Shown: positions 1 to 8,895 of the stretch, piece after piece
Layout of the letters: each line of letters starts with the position of its first letter
Position numbering within the stretch: position 1 is the stretch's first letter
DNA from: Cyclobacteriaceae bacterium
GTDB lineage: Bacteria > Bacteroidota > Bacteroidia > Cytophagales > Cyclobacteriaceae
DNA length: 64,000 nt
Direction of reading: 5' to 3'
Assembly: GCA_019638285.1 (NCBI GenBank)
Contig: JAHBUB010000001.1
Location: 62,001-126,000, forward strand
Position numbers and translations under genes: made by a program
Notes under the pieces: generated by a model
What the model was told of the DNA's origin: nothing
Seen by the model: the letters and a program-made list of their open reading frames with translations, nothing else
Databases searched by the model: none

Positions 1-36
1 GAATGTGAAAGCTCAGGGACTTAGCCCTACAAGTGG

Positions 37-84
37 GGTAGTTACTTCCGTGCTTCACACGGAGGGATCTCGCAAGTCACTACC
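37..84. repeat. Nested hairpin element, possibly REP-like
   Basis: Positions 37-47 (GGTAGTTACTT) pair with 74-84 (AAGTCACTACC) with one mismatch. Inside them 48-52 (CCGTG) pair with 58-62 (CACGG) around a five-base loop. No coding frame across this stretch looks real. The GTAG at the foot of the stem recalls REP elements mobilised by RAYT transposases, but that link is inference. It lies downstream of the methyltransferase gene. It could also be an end of an unseen neighbouring transcript. Confidence 0.4.
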
Positions 85-134
85 TAGGAACACATCTTCA
101 TCCACACACCACCCACACCATTTGCGGAGACTAA

Positions 135-167
135 GGACTCAATACTCAATACTCAGGACTCAATACT
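135..167. repeat. Short tandem-like repeat GGACTCAATACT
   Basis: GGACTCAATACT occurs at 135-146 and again at 156-167, with an overlapping partial copy (CTCAATACT) at 145-153. It lies just beyond the stop codon of the methyltransferase gene on the minus strand. It is too short to assign a function and is probably replication slippage. Confidence 0.5.
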
Positions 168-933
168 ATTTTCTCCCCAAATACAACACCTCTTTGCTCT
201 CAATGCCATACCGATGGGCTTGTTTTATAGGTAACTCCGCAGCAAAAGTATTGGCCTCTGCTTTTAATCCCGACTGATTAATCCGGTTGGGATAATCTTT
301 ACCGTATTTCCTTACATGATCATCCTGCCCAAATAAACGCTCACGTTCTTTGGAGTCTGTGATGGTGTTATCTTCAAAGGTAGTGTCGGGAACTGGTGAA
401 AAGAAAGGCACCTGCATGAGTGCCCAGCCACCCGGTTTTAATACCCGGTATATCTCACGCATGGCTTTCATATCATCAGTCACATGCTCGAGCACGTGAT
501 TGCAGAGTACCACATCAAAATGGTTGTCCTCAAAAGGCATTTCGTGGATGTCCATTTTTACTTTGGCCAATGGTGACTCCAAATCAGCGGTGATATATCC
601 GTTACCATGTTGCGCTTCGAAATGTTTCATAAAGCATGCCTCTGGTGCGATGTGCAATACGTGGAGTGGAGTAGAAAAGAAATTGGTTTTCTCTTGCAGG
701 TAGAGCCAGATCAATCGATGTCTTTCCAAAGACTGACAGTGCGGACATAGCGCATTGGGTCTGGTATTAATTCTGCCGTAAGGCAAGAACGTGCGATAGT
801 GGTGATTGCAAATAGGACAGGCCACATTATTGCCTGCATAGAAAACACCGAGCACTTTGAGCCCTACACCACTAAAAAGCTGTAAATATTTACGCGGAAC
901 GAAACGAATAAAAAAGGAGATAATCTTTTTCAC
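166..933 (-). CDS. Class I SAM-dependent methyltransferase with an N-terminal zinc-ribbon-like region
   Basis: A 255-residue protein. Residues 39-42 (CPIC) and 63-66 (CPHC) form a likely four-cysteine zinc knuckle. The methyltransferase part follows, with VLHIAPE at 92-98 where motif I should be, DIHEMPF at 128-134, FDVVLCNHVLEH at 139-150 and the LKPGG turn at 165-169 typical of the Methyltransf_11 family. The substrate is unknown. Motif I is degenerate (no GxGxG), as in several cell-surface sugar or lipid methyltransferases of Bacteroidota. Its start lies one base after the purB stop on the same strand, so the two are probably co-transcribed, although no functional link is evident. The N-terminal 35 residues are hydrophobic and basic and could hold the protein at the membrane. 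Confidence 0.75.
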   Translation of the reverse strand: MKKIISFFIRFVPRKYLQLFSGVGLKVLGVFYAGNNVACPICNHHYRTFLPYGRINTRPNALCPHCQSLERHRLIWLYLQEKTNFFSTPLHVLHIAPEACFMKHFEAQHGNGYITADLESPLAKVKMDIHEMPFEDNHFDVVLCNHVLEHVTDDMKAMREIYRVLKPGGWALMQVPFFSPVPDTTFEDNTITDSKERERLFGQDDHVRKYGKDYPNRINQSGLKAEANTFAAELPIKQAHRYGIESKEVLYLGRK

Positions 934-934
934 C

Positions 935-2278
935 CTACAGGCCCGTGTAGTTAAAGGGAGTGATACTTTTCAATCGTTCTTTTACTTCCTGTTTCACCTC
1001 CAGAGATTCCACGAAAGTGTGAATACTGTCTTTGGTGATCTTACTGTTCTTGCGAGTGAGGTCTTTCAACGCCTCATAAGGATTGGGATATCCTTCCTTC
1101 CTCAAGATCGTTTGTATGGCCTCCGCTACTACTGCCCAGTTTTCCTCCAGGTCGTGGTCAATGGCGGCTTTGTTCAACTCCAATTTGTTGATACCTCTTT
1201 CCAGAGAATGCAAAGCCAGAAAGCTGTGCGCCAGGGGTACCCCTATATTCCTTAACACCGTAGAGTCGGTAAGGTCGCGTTGCAAGCGAGAGATAGGCAG
1301 CTTGGCCGACAGGTGTTCAAAGAGTGCATTGGCCAGACCGAGGTTTCCTTCTGCATTTTCAAAATCAATGGGATTGACTTTGTGTGGCATGGCGGAAGAT
1401 CCCACTTCACCTTCTTTAATCTTTTGTTTGAAATAGTTCATGGCCACATACTGCCACACATCGCGACTGTAGTCAATGAGTATGGTATTGATGCGCTTGA
1501 GGTTATCGAATAGCGCAGCCATGTTGTCGTAGTGCTCAATCTGTGTGGTAGGATGACTTCTTTCCAAGCCCAGGTAGCTTGACACAAAGCGATTGCCAAA
1601 GTCAATCCAATCGATATTGGGATAGGCCACATGGTGTGCGTTGAAATTGCCGGTAGCGCCACCAAACTTGGCACTGTGCGGAATCCTACTGAGCTGCACG
1701 AGTTGATTTCTTAACCTCACCACAAATACATCCATCTCTTTACCCAGCCGGGTTGGGGATGCCGGTTGCCCGTGGGTGCGCGCCAGCATAGGTACTTCTT
1801 TCCAGACAATGGATTGACCTTCTAATAATTTTATAGTGCTGTTGAGTTTGGGTAAAAATTCTTTGACAAGAAATTCCTTAAGCAACAGTGGTGTGGCAGT
1901 ATTGTTAACGTCTTGTGAGGTAAGGCCAAAGTGAATAAACTCTTTATGGGCTTCAAGCCCAAGTTTATCAAATTCTTGCTTAATAAAATACTCAACCGCC
2001 TTTACATCGTGGTTAGTAGTTTTTTCTATGCGTTTTATCTCCAATGCATTCTCATCATTGAATCCTTTATAGATAGCACGTAAAGCTTCCATTTTGTTGC
2101 GGGGGAAGGAAGCCAACTCCGGTAAGTCATTTTCGCACAAGGCAATAAAATACTCTATTTCTACCAGCACCCGGTATTTCATGAGGGCCTGCTCAGAGAA
2201 GTATTCGCTAAGGGGAGCAGTGATGCCTGCATATCGACCATCGATGGGTGATATGGCTTTAAGGGATTGAATGGACAT
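935..2278 (-). CDS. purB: Adenylosuccinate lyase
   Basis: A 447-residue enzyme of the fumarase/aspartase superfamily. It acts twice in purine synthesis: SAICAR to AICAR plus fumarate, and adenylosuccinate to AMP plus fumarate. The N-terminus (ISPIDGRYAG, residues 9-18) is of the E. coli PurB type rather than the B. subtilis type, and the length fits (E. coli about 456). Visible active-site blocks are TTNHDVKAVEYF (87-98), HFGLTSQDVNN (116-126), THGQPASPT (168-176, with the catalytic histidine) and the flexible signature loop SSAMPHKVNP (294-303, with the catalytic serine). It is divergent from the DUF5916 gene at 2378 and is followed with one base of spacing by the methyltransferase gene. Confidence 0.97.
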   Translation of the reverse strand: MSIQSLKAISPIDGRYAGITAPLSEYFSEQALMKYRVLVEIEYFIALCENDLPELASFPRNKMEALRAIYKGFNDENALEIKRIEKTTNHDVKAVEYFIKQEFDKLGLEAHKEFIHFGLTSQDVNNTATPLLLKEFLVKEFLPKLNSTIKLLEGQSIVWKEVPMLARTHGQPASPTRLGKEMDVFVVRLRNQLVQLSRIPHSAKFGGATGNFNAHHVAYPNIDWIDFGNRFVSSYLGLERSHPTTQIEHYDNMAALFDNLKRINTILIDYSRDVWQYVAMNYFKQKIKEGEVGSSAMPHKVNPIDFENAEGNLGLANALFEHLSAKLPISRLQRDLTDSTVLRNIGVPLAHSFLALHSLERGINKLELNKAAIDHDLEENWAVVAEAIQTILRKEGYPNPYEALKDLTRKNSKITKDSIHTFVESLEVKQEVKERLKSITPFNYTGL

Positions 2279-2377
2279 GCTTAATTATAAGTAAACGGTA
2301 AATTTACAAATTTTAGGGCTAAAGGAGTTTACTCCAATGGTAAAGGAAAACGAGATTTCTTTTATTTACTTGCGGGA

Positions 2378-4642
2378 ATGAAGATTCAGAGAATCACCCT
2401 TATACTCAATTTCATCCTTGCCTCTTTGGTCATGGTAGGCCAAAACCTCCCCGGAAAGGAGTTTCATATTAAGAAGGCTAAGTCAGCCATTCAGATAGAT
2501 GGGGAGTTAACAGAAGAAGACTGGAAGACAGGGTCAGTAATAACCGAATTCTTTATGAACAGACCAGTCGACTCAATTGCTCCCCATAATAAGACTGAGG
2601 TGAGAATGACTTTTGATGATCATAATTTATACTTAGCGCTTACTGCTTTTGATAATAATAAAAAGGTGCTCATACAGTCACTGCGAAGGGATTTTGAATT
2701 TGGTAGTAATGATAATATAGGTTTTTATGTGGATACCTACAATGATAAAACCAATGGCTTCGCCTTCAATGTCAATCCGTTTGGTGTGCAACGAGAAGGG
2801 TTGATGTCCTCAGGAGGAAATGAACCGGCAGACTATTCATCTTTTTGGGATAACAAATGGTATACGGCAGCGGCACAATATGAAGACCGATGGGTGGTGG
2901 AGGTGGCCATTCCCTTTAAGTCCATACGATACAACGATGGAGTTTGGAATTTTAACATCATGCGCAATGATGCCAAGCGCAATGAATGGTCCAGTTGGAT
3001 TGCAGCGCCACTACAATATTATCCCAGTGCGTTTACCTTTTCGGGAAAATTGATTTGGGATGATCCTGCTCCCAAGCCCGGGATGAATGTTTCTTTAATT
3101 CCTTACTTGTCTGGGGCAGCATTCAAAAACAATGAAGCGGGCACACCCCCAGAATATGACCCAGGCATAGGCTTTGATGCAAAAATTGCAGTCACGCCCA
3201 GCCTCAACCTGGACCTAACGGTAAACCCTGACTTCTCGCAGGTAGAAGTAGATCAGCAGATAATTAACCTCACGCAGTTTGAGTTTGGCTTCCCAGAACG
3301 CAGACAATTCTTTCTAGAGAACAATGACTTGTTTGAGCAGCCCGGTTTCCCTGACACAAGACCTTTCTTTTCAAGACGCATCGGCCTGGCACGTGATACA
3401 TCCGGGGTACTTGAAAAGGTGCCTATTCAATATGGTGCCCGGCTAAGTGGTAAGCTGGGTTCTAAATGGAGAATAGGGTTGATGAATATGCAAACAGAAG
3501 ACAGGGCTTCTTTGGGATTGCCCAAGCAAAACTATACGGTGGGGGTGATTCAACGCAACATAGGCGCTTCCAATATTGGTTTTGTGATGGTCGATAAGGA
3601 GTCGCTGGGTATTTCTGATTATGACCCCACGGCATTCTATCATCCTAGCCTGGTAAAGGAAAGTATTGTAGGCAACGATACCGTAAAAACAATGAATCGC
3701 TACAACCGGGTGTATGGGGTAGATTATAATTTGAGGGGATTGAGAAACAAGCTAAGAGGGGACATGTACTATCATCGATCGATGGATGAAGGTGTCAGCA
3801 ACAAAAACTATTCTTTTGGAACCTTCTTGGGATACTATGCCAGAAATATCGACATCATGGTAGCTCAAAATGGGGCAGGTGAAAACTTTAATGCGGAGGT
3901 GGGTTTTGTGCCAAAGCTCGGGGTGTATTCAGGATACTATTCCGGCTTCAGTCGTGTAGCAGGGAGGCTATTTCCTAAAAGTAATAAGATATCGAATATG
4001 GGGCCTTTTGCTGAAATCAATTTTACCAATATTTCCGGATGGAGAAACAGGGATAAAAGCATGAAGATAGGTTATACCGTTACTTTTTTTAACACAGCAA
4101 ATTTTGAGGTAAGCGGTGAGAACAATTTTCAGCAACTTACCCGCGACTTCAACCCCGTTGATAGCAGGACATACGATAGTTTTCTTGAAGGTGAATCTTA
4201 TGATTGGAACAGGGCTTCCATTACCTATTCCTCCGATCAGCGGCCACGCCTCACCTATAAAATTGGAGGAAGTGTGGGGACTTTTTATAATGGAACCAAT
4301 AATAACGTAAATGGTCAGTTGAGGTATCGGTTTCAACCTTACGGAAGTTTTTCTGTTCAATTTGACTACAACGACATCATCTTGCCGGGTAATTATGGCC
4401 AGAAAGAACTCTTTCTGATCAGTCCTAAGCTGGACATCACTTTTACGCACAAACTGTTTTTGACGGCATTTGCCCAATACAACGATCTTTCTGAGAACTT
4501 GAACCTGAATACAAGATTCCAGTGGCGATTTAAGCCAGCTTCAGATTTTTTTGTTGTTTACACAGAGAACTACTTGTCCAATAATTTTGTCAATAAGAAC
4601 AGAGCATTGGTACTGAAATGGACCTACTGGTTTAACATCTAA
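2378..4642 (+). CDS. DUF5916 outer-membrane protein with CBM9-like N-terminal domain (paralogue 1)
   Basis: A 754-residue exported protein with a signal peptide of about 21 residues. After it comes a carbohydrate-binding family 9-like beta domain (about 30-230) and then a long region rich in alternating aromatic and polar strands ending in WFNI, as expected for an outer-membrane beta barrel. Blocks typical of DUF5916 proteins are NPFGVQREGL, NPDFSQVEVDQQ, FPERRQFFLEN and RPFFSRRIG. The same blocks occur in the 742-residue protein encoded at 11781-14009, so the two are paralogues. The biochemical role of the family is not established; glycan or fatty-acid uptake or membrane-bound hydrolysis are guesses. 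It is divergent from purB. Confidence 0.85.
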   Translation: MKIQRITLILNFILASLVMVGQNLPGKEFHIKKAKSAIQIDGELTEEDWKTGSVITEFFMNRPVDSIAPHNKTEVRMTFDDHNLYLALTAFDNNKKVLIQSLRRDFEFGSNDNIGFYVDTYNDKTNGFAFNVNPFGVQREGLMSSGGNEPADYSSFWDNKWYTAAAQYEDRWVVEVAIPFKSIRYNDGVWNFNIMRNDAKRNEWSSWIAAPLQYYPSAFTFSGKLIWDDPAPKPGMNVSLIPYLSGAAFKNNEAGTPPEYDPGIGFDAKIAVTPSLNLDLTVNPDFSQVEVDQQIINLTQFEFGFPERRQFFLENNDLFEQPGFPDTRPFFSRRIGLARDTSGVLEKVPIQYGARLSGKLGSKWRIGLMNMQTEDRASLGLPKQNYTVGVIQRNIGASNIGFVMVDKESLGISDYDPTAFYHPSLVKESIVGNDTVKTMNRYNRVYGVDYNLRGLRNKLRGDMYYHRSMDEGVSNKNYSFGTFLGYYARNIDIMVAQNGAGENFNAEVGFVPKLGVYSGYYSGFSRVAGRLFPKSNKISNMGPFAEINFTNISGWRNRDKSMKIGYTVTFFNTANFEVSGENNFQQLTRDFNPVDSRTYDSFLEGESYDWNRASITYSSDQRPRLTYKIGGSVGTFYNGTNNNVNGQLRYRFQPYGSFSVQFDYNDIILPGNYGQKELFLISPKLDITFTHKLFLTAFAQYNDLSENLNLNTRFQWRFKPASDFFVVYTENYLSNNFVNKNRALVLKWTYWFNI

Positions 4643-4708
4643 ATTGGGTAGGAGTGCCATCTTTAGACTATTTTTGTTCCGTAGTTTGTTAGATTTGATT
4701 GAAGAATA

Positions 4709-5830
4709 ATGGCATTTGGATTATTTAAGAAGAAGGAAAAAAAGCAGGAAATCAGTCATGGACCTCATTACTATGAACTGACTGTAAAAGATATTATTGA
4801 AGAGACCAAAGATGCCATTACCATCGTCTTTGATCATCCGGCAGAAAAGAAAATAGCCTACCGATCAGGACAGTTTCTTACACTCATCGTGCCTGTAGGT
4901 GGTAAGGAAGTGAGAAGGGCTTACTCGCTATGCTCCTCACCATTTGTAGATGAAGATTTAGCAGTTACCATAAAGCGTGTAGACAAAGGACTGATGTCCA
5001 ACCACCTTCCTGATAATCTGAAGAAGGGAGACAAGATAAAGATCATGGAGCCGATGGGTCAGTTTGTGACCGAGTTCGACAAAGCCAATAAAAGACATCT
5101 TATACTTTTTGCAGGGGGGTCTGGTATTACTCCTATGATGTCAATTATTAAGAGCATCCTCCACCAAGAGCCGGAAAGCATCCTCTCTCTGATTTATTGC
5201 AACAGGGATATTGACAGCATCATTTTCAAAGACCACCTAGAAAAATTGCAGACTACCTATGAAGGACGTCTGCATGTAATCCATATACTGGACAATGCCC
5301 CAATGAACTGGCAAGGATACTCTGGTCTGCTCAATGGAGAGATGCTCGCTAAGTTAGGAGAGCGTATTCCGGATTGGGGTATAGACAAGACTACCTACCT
5401 GATGTGCGGCCCTGAAGGAATGATGAAGAACGTAGATACTCTGTTGGCTGCAAGAAATATTTCTAAAGATAAAATCTTCAAAGAAAGTTTTGTGCAGGGT
5501 ACCATTGATAAAGCATCTAAAAATGAAGAGGTAGCTACCACAGAAGAGGAGCTAAAGACAAGGGTGGTAACCATCCGCTATGATGGGGAAGAGTACAAAG
5601 TTGAGGTGCCGCCTAATAAATTTATTCTTGAAACAGCCCTCGATATGGGCATTGACCTTCCATATTCATGTCAGAGTGGGCTTTGCACCGCATGTCGCGG
5701 AAAAGCACTATCTGGGAAAGTAAGAATGGATGAAGATGAGGGACTTTCCCAATCGGAAAAGGATGAGGGCTATGTATTACTCTGCGTAGGTCACCCACTC
5801 TCCGATGATGTTGAGATCGAAATAGGATAA
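4709..5830 (+). CDS. paaE: PaaE-type FAD/2Fe-2S oxidoreductase, candidate phenylacetyl-CoA epoxidase reductase
   Basis: A 373-residue soluble reductase. An FNR-type FAD-binding domain carries RAYSLCSSP at 70-78. An NAD(P)-binding domain has FAGGSGITPMMSI at 134-146 and YLMCGPEGMM further on. A C-terminal plant-type 2Fe-2S ferredoxin domain has Cys321, Cys326, Cys329 and Cys359. This order is that of PaaE, which passes electrons from NADPH to the di-iron epoxidase PaaABC. The four other subunit genes are at 27.9-30.9 kb and lack an adjacent paaE, so this gene is the obvious local candidate. Similar reductases serve other oxygenases, so the partner is inferred. The gene is convergent with the S41-like gene, whose stop codon abuts. 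Confidence 0.75.
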   Translation: MAFGLFKKKEKKQEISHGPHYYELTVKDIIEETKDAITIVFDHPAEKKIAYRSGQFLTLIVPVGGKEVRRAYSLCSSPFVDEDLAVTIKRVDKGLMSNHLPDNLKKGDKIKIMEPMGQFVTEFDKANKRHLILFAGGSGITPMMSIIKSILHQEPESILSLIYCNRDIDSIIFKDHLEKLQTTYEGRLHVIHILDNAPMNWQGYSGLLNGEMLAKLGERIPDWGIDKTTYLMCGPEGMMKNVDTLLAARNISKDKIFKESFVQGTIDKASKNEEVATTEEELKTRVVTIRYDGEEYKVEVPPNKFILETALDMGIDLPYSCQSGLCTACRGKALSGKVRMDEDEGLSQSEKDEGYVLLCVGHPLSDDVEIEIG

Positions 5831-6790
5831 CTATTGATGAATCCACTCAACAGCCTTATCAAATATTAAGGTTGGATCGTCTACCAATTCATTGGGAGTC
5901 AATTGGCCACGTTGCTCTACCTCCGCCCGATCTGCCATAAATGCAACAGTAAGGAATAAGACGGAACCGTCAGACATGGAGAAGGTCTGGTTTCCACCTG
6001 CCCTTCCACAGGTGAGCGGGCCAAAGCTGCGGGTGTTGTCTTTACCATTAAAGGCGATGGCCACACTTTCTGCAGCGTTGGTAGTAGCATGATCCACAAG
6101 CACCGCTACCTTACTTCCTGTACTTAATAGAGTATATGGAAAACTTACCGCCACCACTGCAGCATCATCATAAGTAGCAGCGCCATCCTTGTATCCAAAT
6201 GCTTTTTTAACATCTTCACTGTCTATAAAATAACCCGCAAGACCATTTCCCAACACCGGCCCAATCCCGGCAAGCATTGGCCACATGTTCCCACCTGTGT
6301 TTCCTCGCAAGTCAACGATCCATCCTTTCAGGCCAGCTTCGTCCTTGTCTCGTATTTCACCGTGCATTTTCTCTGCAAAAATGGCTGCGTTTACGCCTGT
6401 GCTGCCAAAGGTTGGAATTCTTATATAACCAATATCGGCCGGCACATTTACTTCAGGTGCTGCCGTGTCGGTGCAAGGTGTGTTGAAGATAAGTATTTTG
6501 CCTTGATTGGTGATCAGAAAACTTGTTTGGTCGTTGAGCAACTCGAGTGCATACAAGATACCCTCATCGGCATCAATAATTTTTTCTGCACTGGCAGCTT
6601 TTTGTTGTACTGCACTCCGAAATGCAGGCCAATCGATTGTTTTTCGATTGACATGGTTTTTTTCCATATAATCCAACATCTCGTTGAGATAGTCCTTTGC
6701 GCTGGTTTCTTTGTAATAAGGCTCTTGTGTGGTGGCGCATCTGAATTGAATCAACGCGGCCAACAATATAATTACGATCGATCTTTTCAT
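5831..6790 (-). CDS. S41-family (tail-specific protease-like) lipoprotein, probably catalytically inactive
   Basis: The start is taken at 6790 because the protein then begins with a lipoprotein-type signal (MKRSIVIILLAALIQFRC) whose cysteine would be lipidated. An in-frame start 21 bases earlier is possible. The C-terminal half follows the S41 fold: GWIVDLRGNTGGNMWPM, VAVLVDHATTNAAES, then NTRSFGPLTCGRAGGNQTF and LFLTVAFMADR. In active relatives the stretch aligned with TTNAAES reads TASSGEA; the catalytic serine position is here Asn (codon 6077-6079) and the next Ser is Ala. The fold seems kept but the nucleophile is lost. It may act as a binding protein. No PDZ domain was recognised. Confidence 0.75.
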   Translation of the reverse strand: MKRSIVIILLAALIQFRCATTQEPYYKETSAKDYLNEMLDYMEKNHVNRKTIDWPAFRSAVQQKAASAEKIIDADEGILYALELLNDQTSFLITNQGKILIFNTPCTDTAAPEVNVPADIGYIRIPTFGSTGVNAAIFAEKMHGEIRDKDEAGLKGWIVDLRGNTGGNMWPMLAGIGPVLGNGLAGYFIDSEDVKKAFGYKDGAATYDDAAVVAVSFPYTLLSTGSKVAVLVDHATTNAAESVAIAFNGKDNTRSFGPLTCGRAGGNQTFSMSDGSVLFLTVAFMADRAEVEQRGQLTPNELVDDPTLIFDKAVEWIHQ

Positions 6791-6863
6791 GTTCAGTATT
6801 CTAACAGACAAAGCTAATTATTATTGCCTGGCAAATGCTTCTGCAAGAAGGGGGATTTTGATT

Positions 6864-8366
6864 TTACTTTACTTTTTGCAATGTAAATCCTGCCAGGTTG
6901 AGAGTGGCTATTTCTCCAGCGCCATTGAGTTGAAAAAGGGCGGTTACATTGCCATTCCACTTTTGCTCCAGCGGCCCATTAAAAGTGTCAAAGTTCCAAT
7001 GTGACAACGTGGCCTTATGCATGTTGTTGATATCAACAATCAGTTGATCGTTTACGGCTGTGACTACCACTTTCCCAAATAATTCATCCTGATAAGTTCC
7101 TGCATAATCTGATAGCGGCAAAGAAGGGTTGGTGTTCAGTACACGTTTTTCATTCTGCTTCTTTTGAGCTGCTTCCCCTGCGTTATTGAGTTGGGTATAC
7201 AGTGCTAAAAAATCACTGCTCCAGTCTGTAGTTCCACCCAGTGCAAAAAGATCAAAGGCTTTGTACATAAGTGCGTGGCGCACCTCTACATGATCGGTAT
7301 TACCGAATACGTATACCGCTATCTTTTCTTCTGGTATTTGACCATGAATGGCAATGGATCCGGGAAGGCTTCCTGTATGGAAGTTTATTTTTTTCCCTTT
7401 GTAATCTTCCTGGAACCATCCAAAGCCATAAGTGGTAAAATTTGGTTTAGTAAGTTGGGCGGTAGGATAAAATTCTGAAAGAGGTACGAGGGTTTGCACT
7501 TTAGTGATCTCCTCCCATGTTTTCGGTTTCACCAGTCGGCCACCTGCATACTTGCTGCTGTCCAGCATGCATTTTACCCATTTGCCGATGTCATCAATAG
7601 AAGACCAGACCGAACCGGCCGGCCCAATGGCATCCGCACTCATATCTTCAATGACCATCATCTTACCGTCCACTTTCATGTGTGGCTTAGTTCTGTTGGT
7701 GTTGGGTGCCGCTTTTAATGTGGGATAGGTATTGGTCATGCCCAGTGGACTGAATACTCTTTCTTTAATAAATTCTTCCCAGGGTCTTCCACTTACCTTT
7801 TCTATCACCTCTCCGGCAGCGAGATAGAAAATATTCTGATAAACAAAGCTCGACCGAAAGGAGTAGCTGGGCTTTACCAATCTCAGCTTCTTTAACACTT
7901 CTTCACTGCTGATGTCCATAAAACTCCAAAGGAAATCGGTATTTCCTACGCCACTATTATGTAGGAGTAGATCTTTTATTCTTAACTCTCTTGTTACATA
8001 GGGATCGTAAAGTTGAAAGTCCGGAAGATACTTGATCACTGGATCGTTCCAGTTTACCTTCCCTTCATCTACCAAAATTCCCATGCCAATGGCCGTCATC
8101 GCTTTGGTGGTAGAGGCACATGCAAAGAGCGTATTGATATCTACTGCATCATTGGTATTCAACTCGCGCACACCGTACCCTTTTTTAAAGATGACTTCAT
8201 CGCCCTTAACTACGGTAACGGCCAGGCCAACTGCGCCCCACTGCTTTCTTGCATTTTCTACATAGGTATCGAATTCCTTAAGTTGTTTGCTTAAGACTTT
8301 TGATTGTGCAAATGCAAAGCTTATGCTCAGGACAATAGAGAGCAGGAGCAGGCCAATTTTTTTCAT
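6864..8366 (-). CDS. Exported beta-lactamase-fold serine hydrolase (class C/esterase type)
   Basis: A 500-residue protein with a clear signal peptide ending near Ala20-Gln21. The penicillin-binding/beta-lactamase fold (PF00144) shows Ser85-Thr-Thr-Lys88 as the SxxK motif, Tyr176-Gln-Asn178 as YxN, and HTGS near residue 331 as the KTG equivalent. The last 100 residues look like a DUF3471-type C-terminal lipocalin-like domain. Such proteins are usually peptidases or esterases acting on D-amino-acid peptides or small esters in the periplasm, not resistance lactamases. The substrate is unknown. It is transcribed towards the S41-like gene on the same strand and separated from it by about 70 bases. 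Confidence 0.85.
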   Translation of the reverse strand: MKKIGLLLLSIVLSISFAFAQSKVLSKQLKEFDTYVENARKQWGAVGLAVTVVKGDEVIFKKGYGVRELNTNDAVDINTLFACASTTKAMTAIGMGILVDEGKVNWNDPVIKYLPDFQLYDPYVTRELRIKDLLLHNSGVGNTDFLWSFMDISSEEVLKKLRLVKPSYSFRSSFVYQNIFYLAAGEVIEKVSGRPWEEFIKERVFSPLGMTNTYPTLKAAPNTNRTKPHMKVDGKMMVIEDMSADAIGPAGSVWSSIDDIGKWVKCMLDSSKYAGGRLVKPKTWEEITKVQTLVPLSEFYPTAQLTKPNFTTYGFGWFQEDYKGKKINFHTGSLPGSIAIHGQIPEEKIAVYVFGNTDHVEVRHALMYKAFDLFALGGTTDWSSDFLALYTQLNNAGEAAQKKQNEKRVLNTNPSLPLSDYAGTYQDELFGKVVVTAVNDQLIVDINNMHKATLSHWNFDTFNGPLEQKWNGNVTALFQLNGAGEIATLNLAGFTLQKVK

Positions 8367-8433
8367 AAGGGCATGTTTTCAGAAAGATAGAAAAATCATC
8401 ACAAAAGATATTAATGTTGATTGTTGAGAGGGT

Positions 8434-8700
8434 TCATTGCCCCTTCTCGAGCGAGGATTTATTGTCTTTCATTATTCTAAAAATGGCTGGAATGGCTATT
8501 AGCACCCAAATTACGTTGATAACGGCAGATGGAAAAGCACCATAATAAACGGTGTTGGCAATTAGAAAGGCAGCACCGGTAAGGTTGAGTACTTGAAAGA
8601 GGAGGGAATTGGAGTTTATTTTCTGATAGCTATTCAGCCCATAGGCGAGTATCACTTCTACCGATCCAATCCACCCGAGTACATCTATAAGTAATTTCAT
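8434..8700 (-). CDS. Small integral membrane protein of the CBU_0592 kind
   Basis: An 88-residue protein with three hydrophobic segments (about 4-22, 34-54 and 56-78) and a short charged C-terminus. The layout WIGSVEVILAYGLNSY ... FQVLNLTGAAFLIANTVYYGA ... AVINVIWVLIAI matches the CBU_0592 family of small membrane proteins of unknown function, found widely as single genes. It lies upstream of the serine hydrolase gene on the same strand, with a gap of about 70 bases. No catalytic residues are visible. Confidence 0.7.
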   Translation of the reverse strand: MKLLIDVLGWIGSVEVILAYGLNSYQKINSNSLLFQVLNLTGAAFLIANTVYYGAFPSAVINVIWVLIAIPAIFRIMKDNKSSLEKGQ

Positions 8701-8895
8701 GGTGCATAAATATATAATTTGGAGGGTGATTCAAAAATCAGTGAAATACTGAGGTAGGTCCACCCAGAGAGAGTGTATAAGTTCGTATCCCTCTTCCTGA
8801 ACTAGAAAGTAAAGAGAAGTACTAAATGCACTGGGGTTGGACAATCAATTTGGCTAATTTTACTCATCGGTTTTTTTCATTCAATCCATACATTC

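Noticed and set aside
5..277. Ninety-codon frame on the plus strand at the left end
   Set aside because: It overlaps the 3' end of the methyltransferase gene on the other strand and runs through repeats; composition is Ser/Leu/Arg-rich without family resemblance.
6864..8366. Beta-lactamase conferring antibiotic resistance
   Set aside because: It has the general PF00144 fold with a DUF3471-like tail, typical of peptidases or esterases; no feature of clinical AmpC enzymes was seen.
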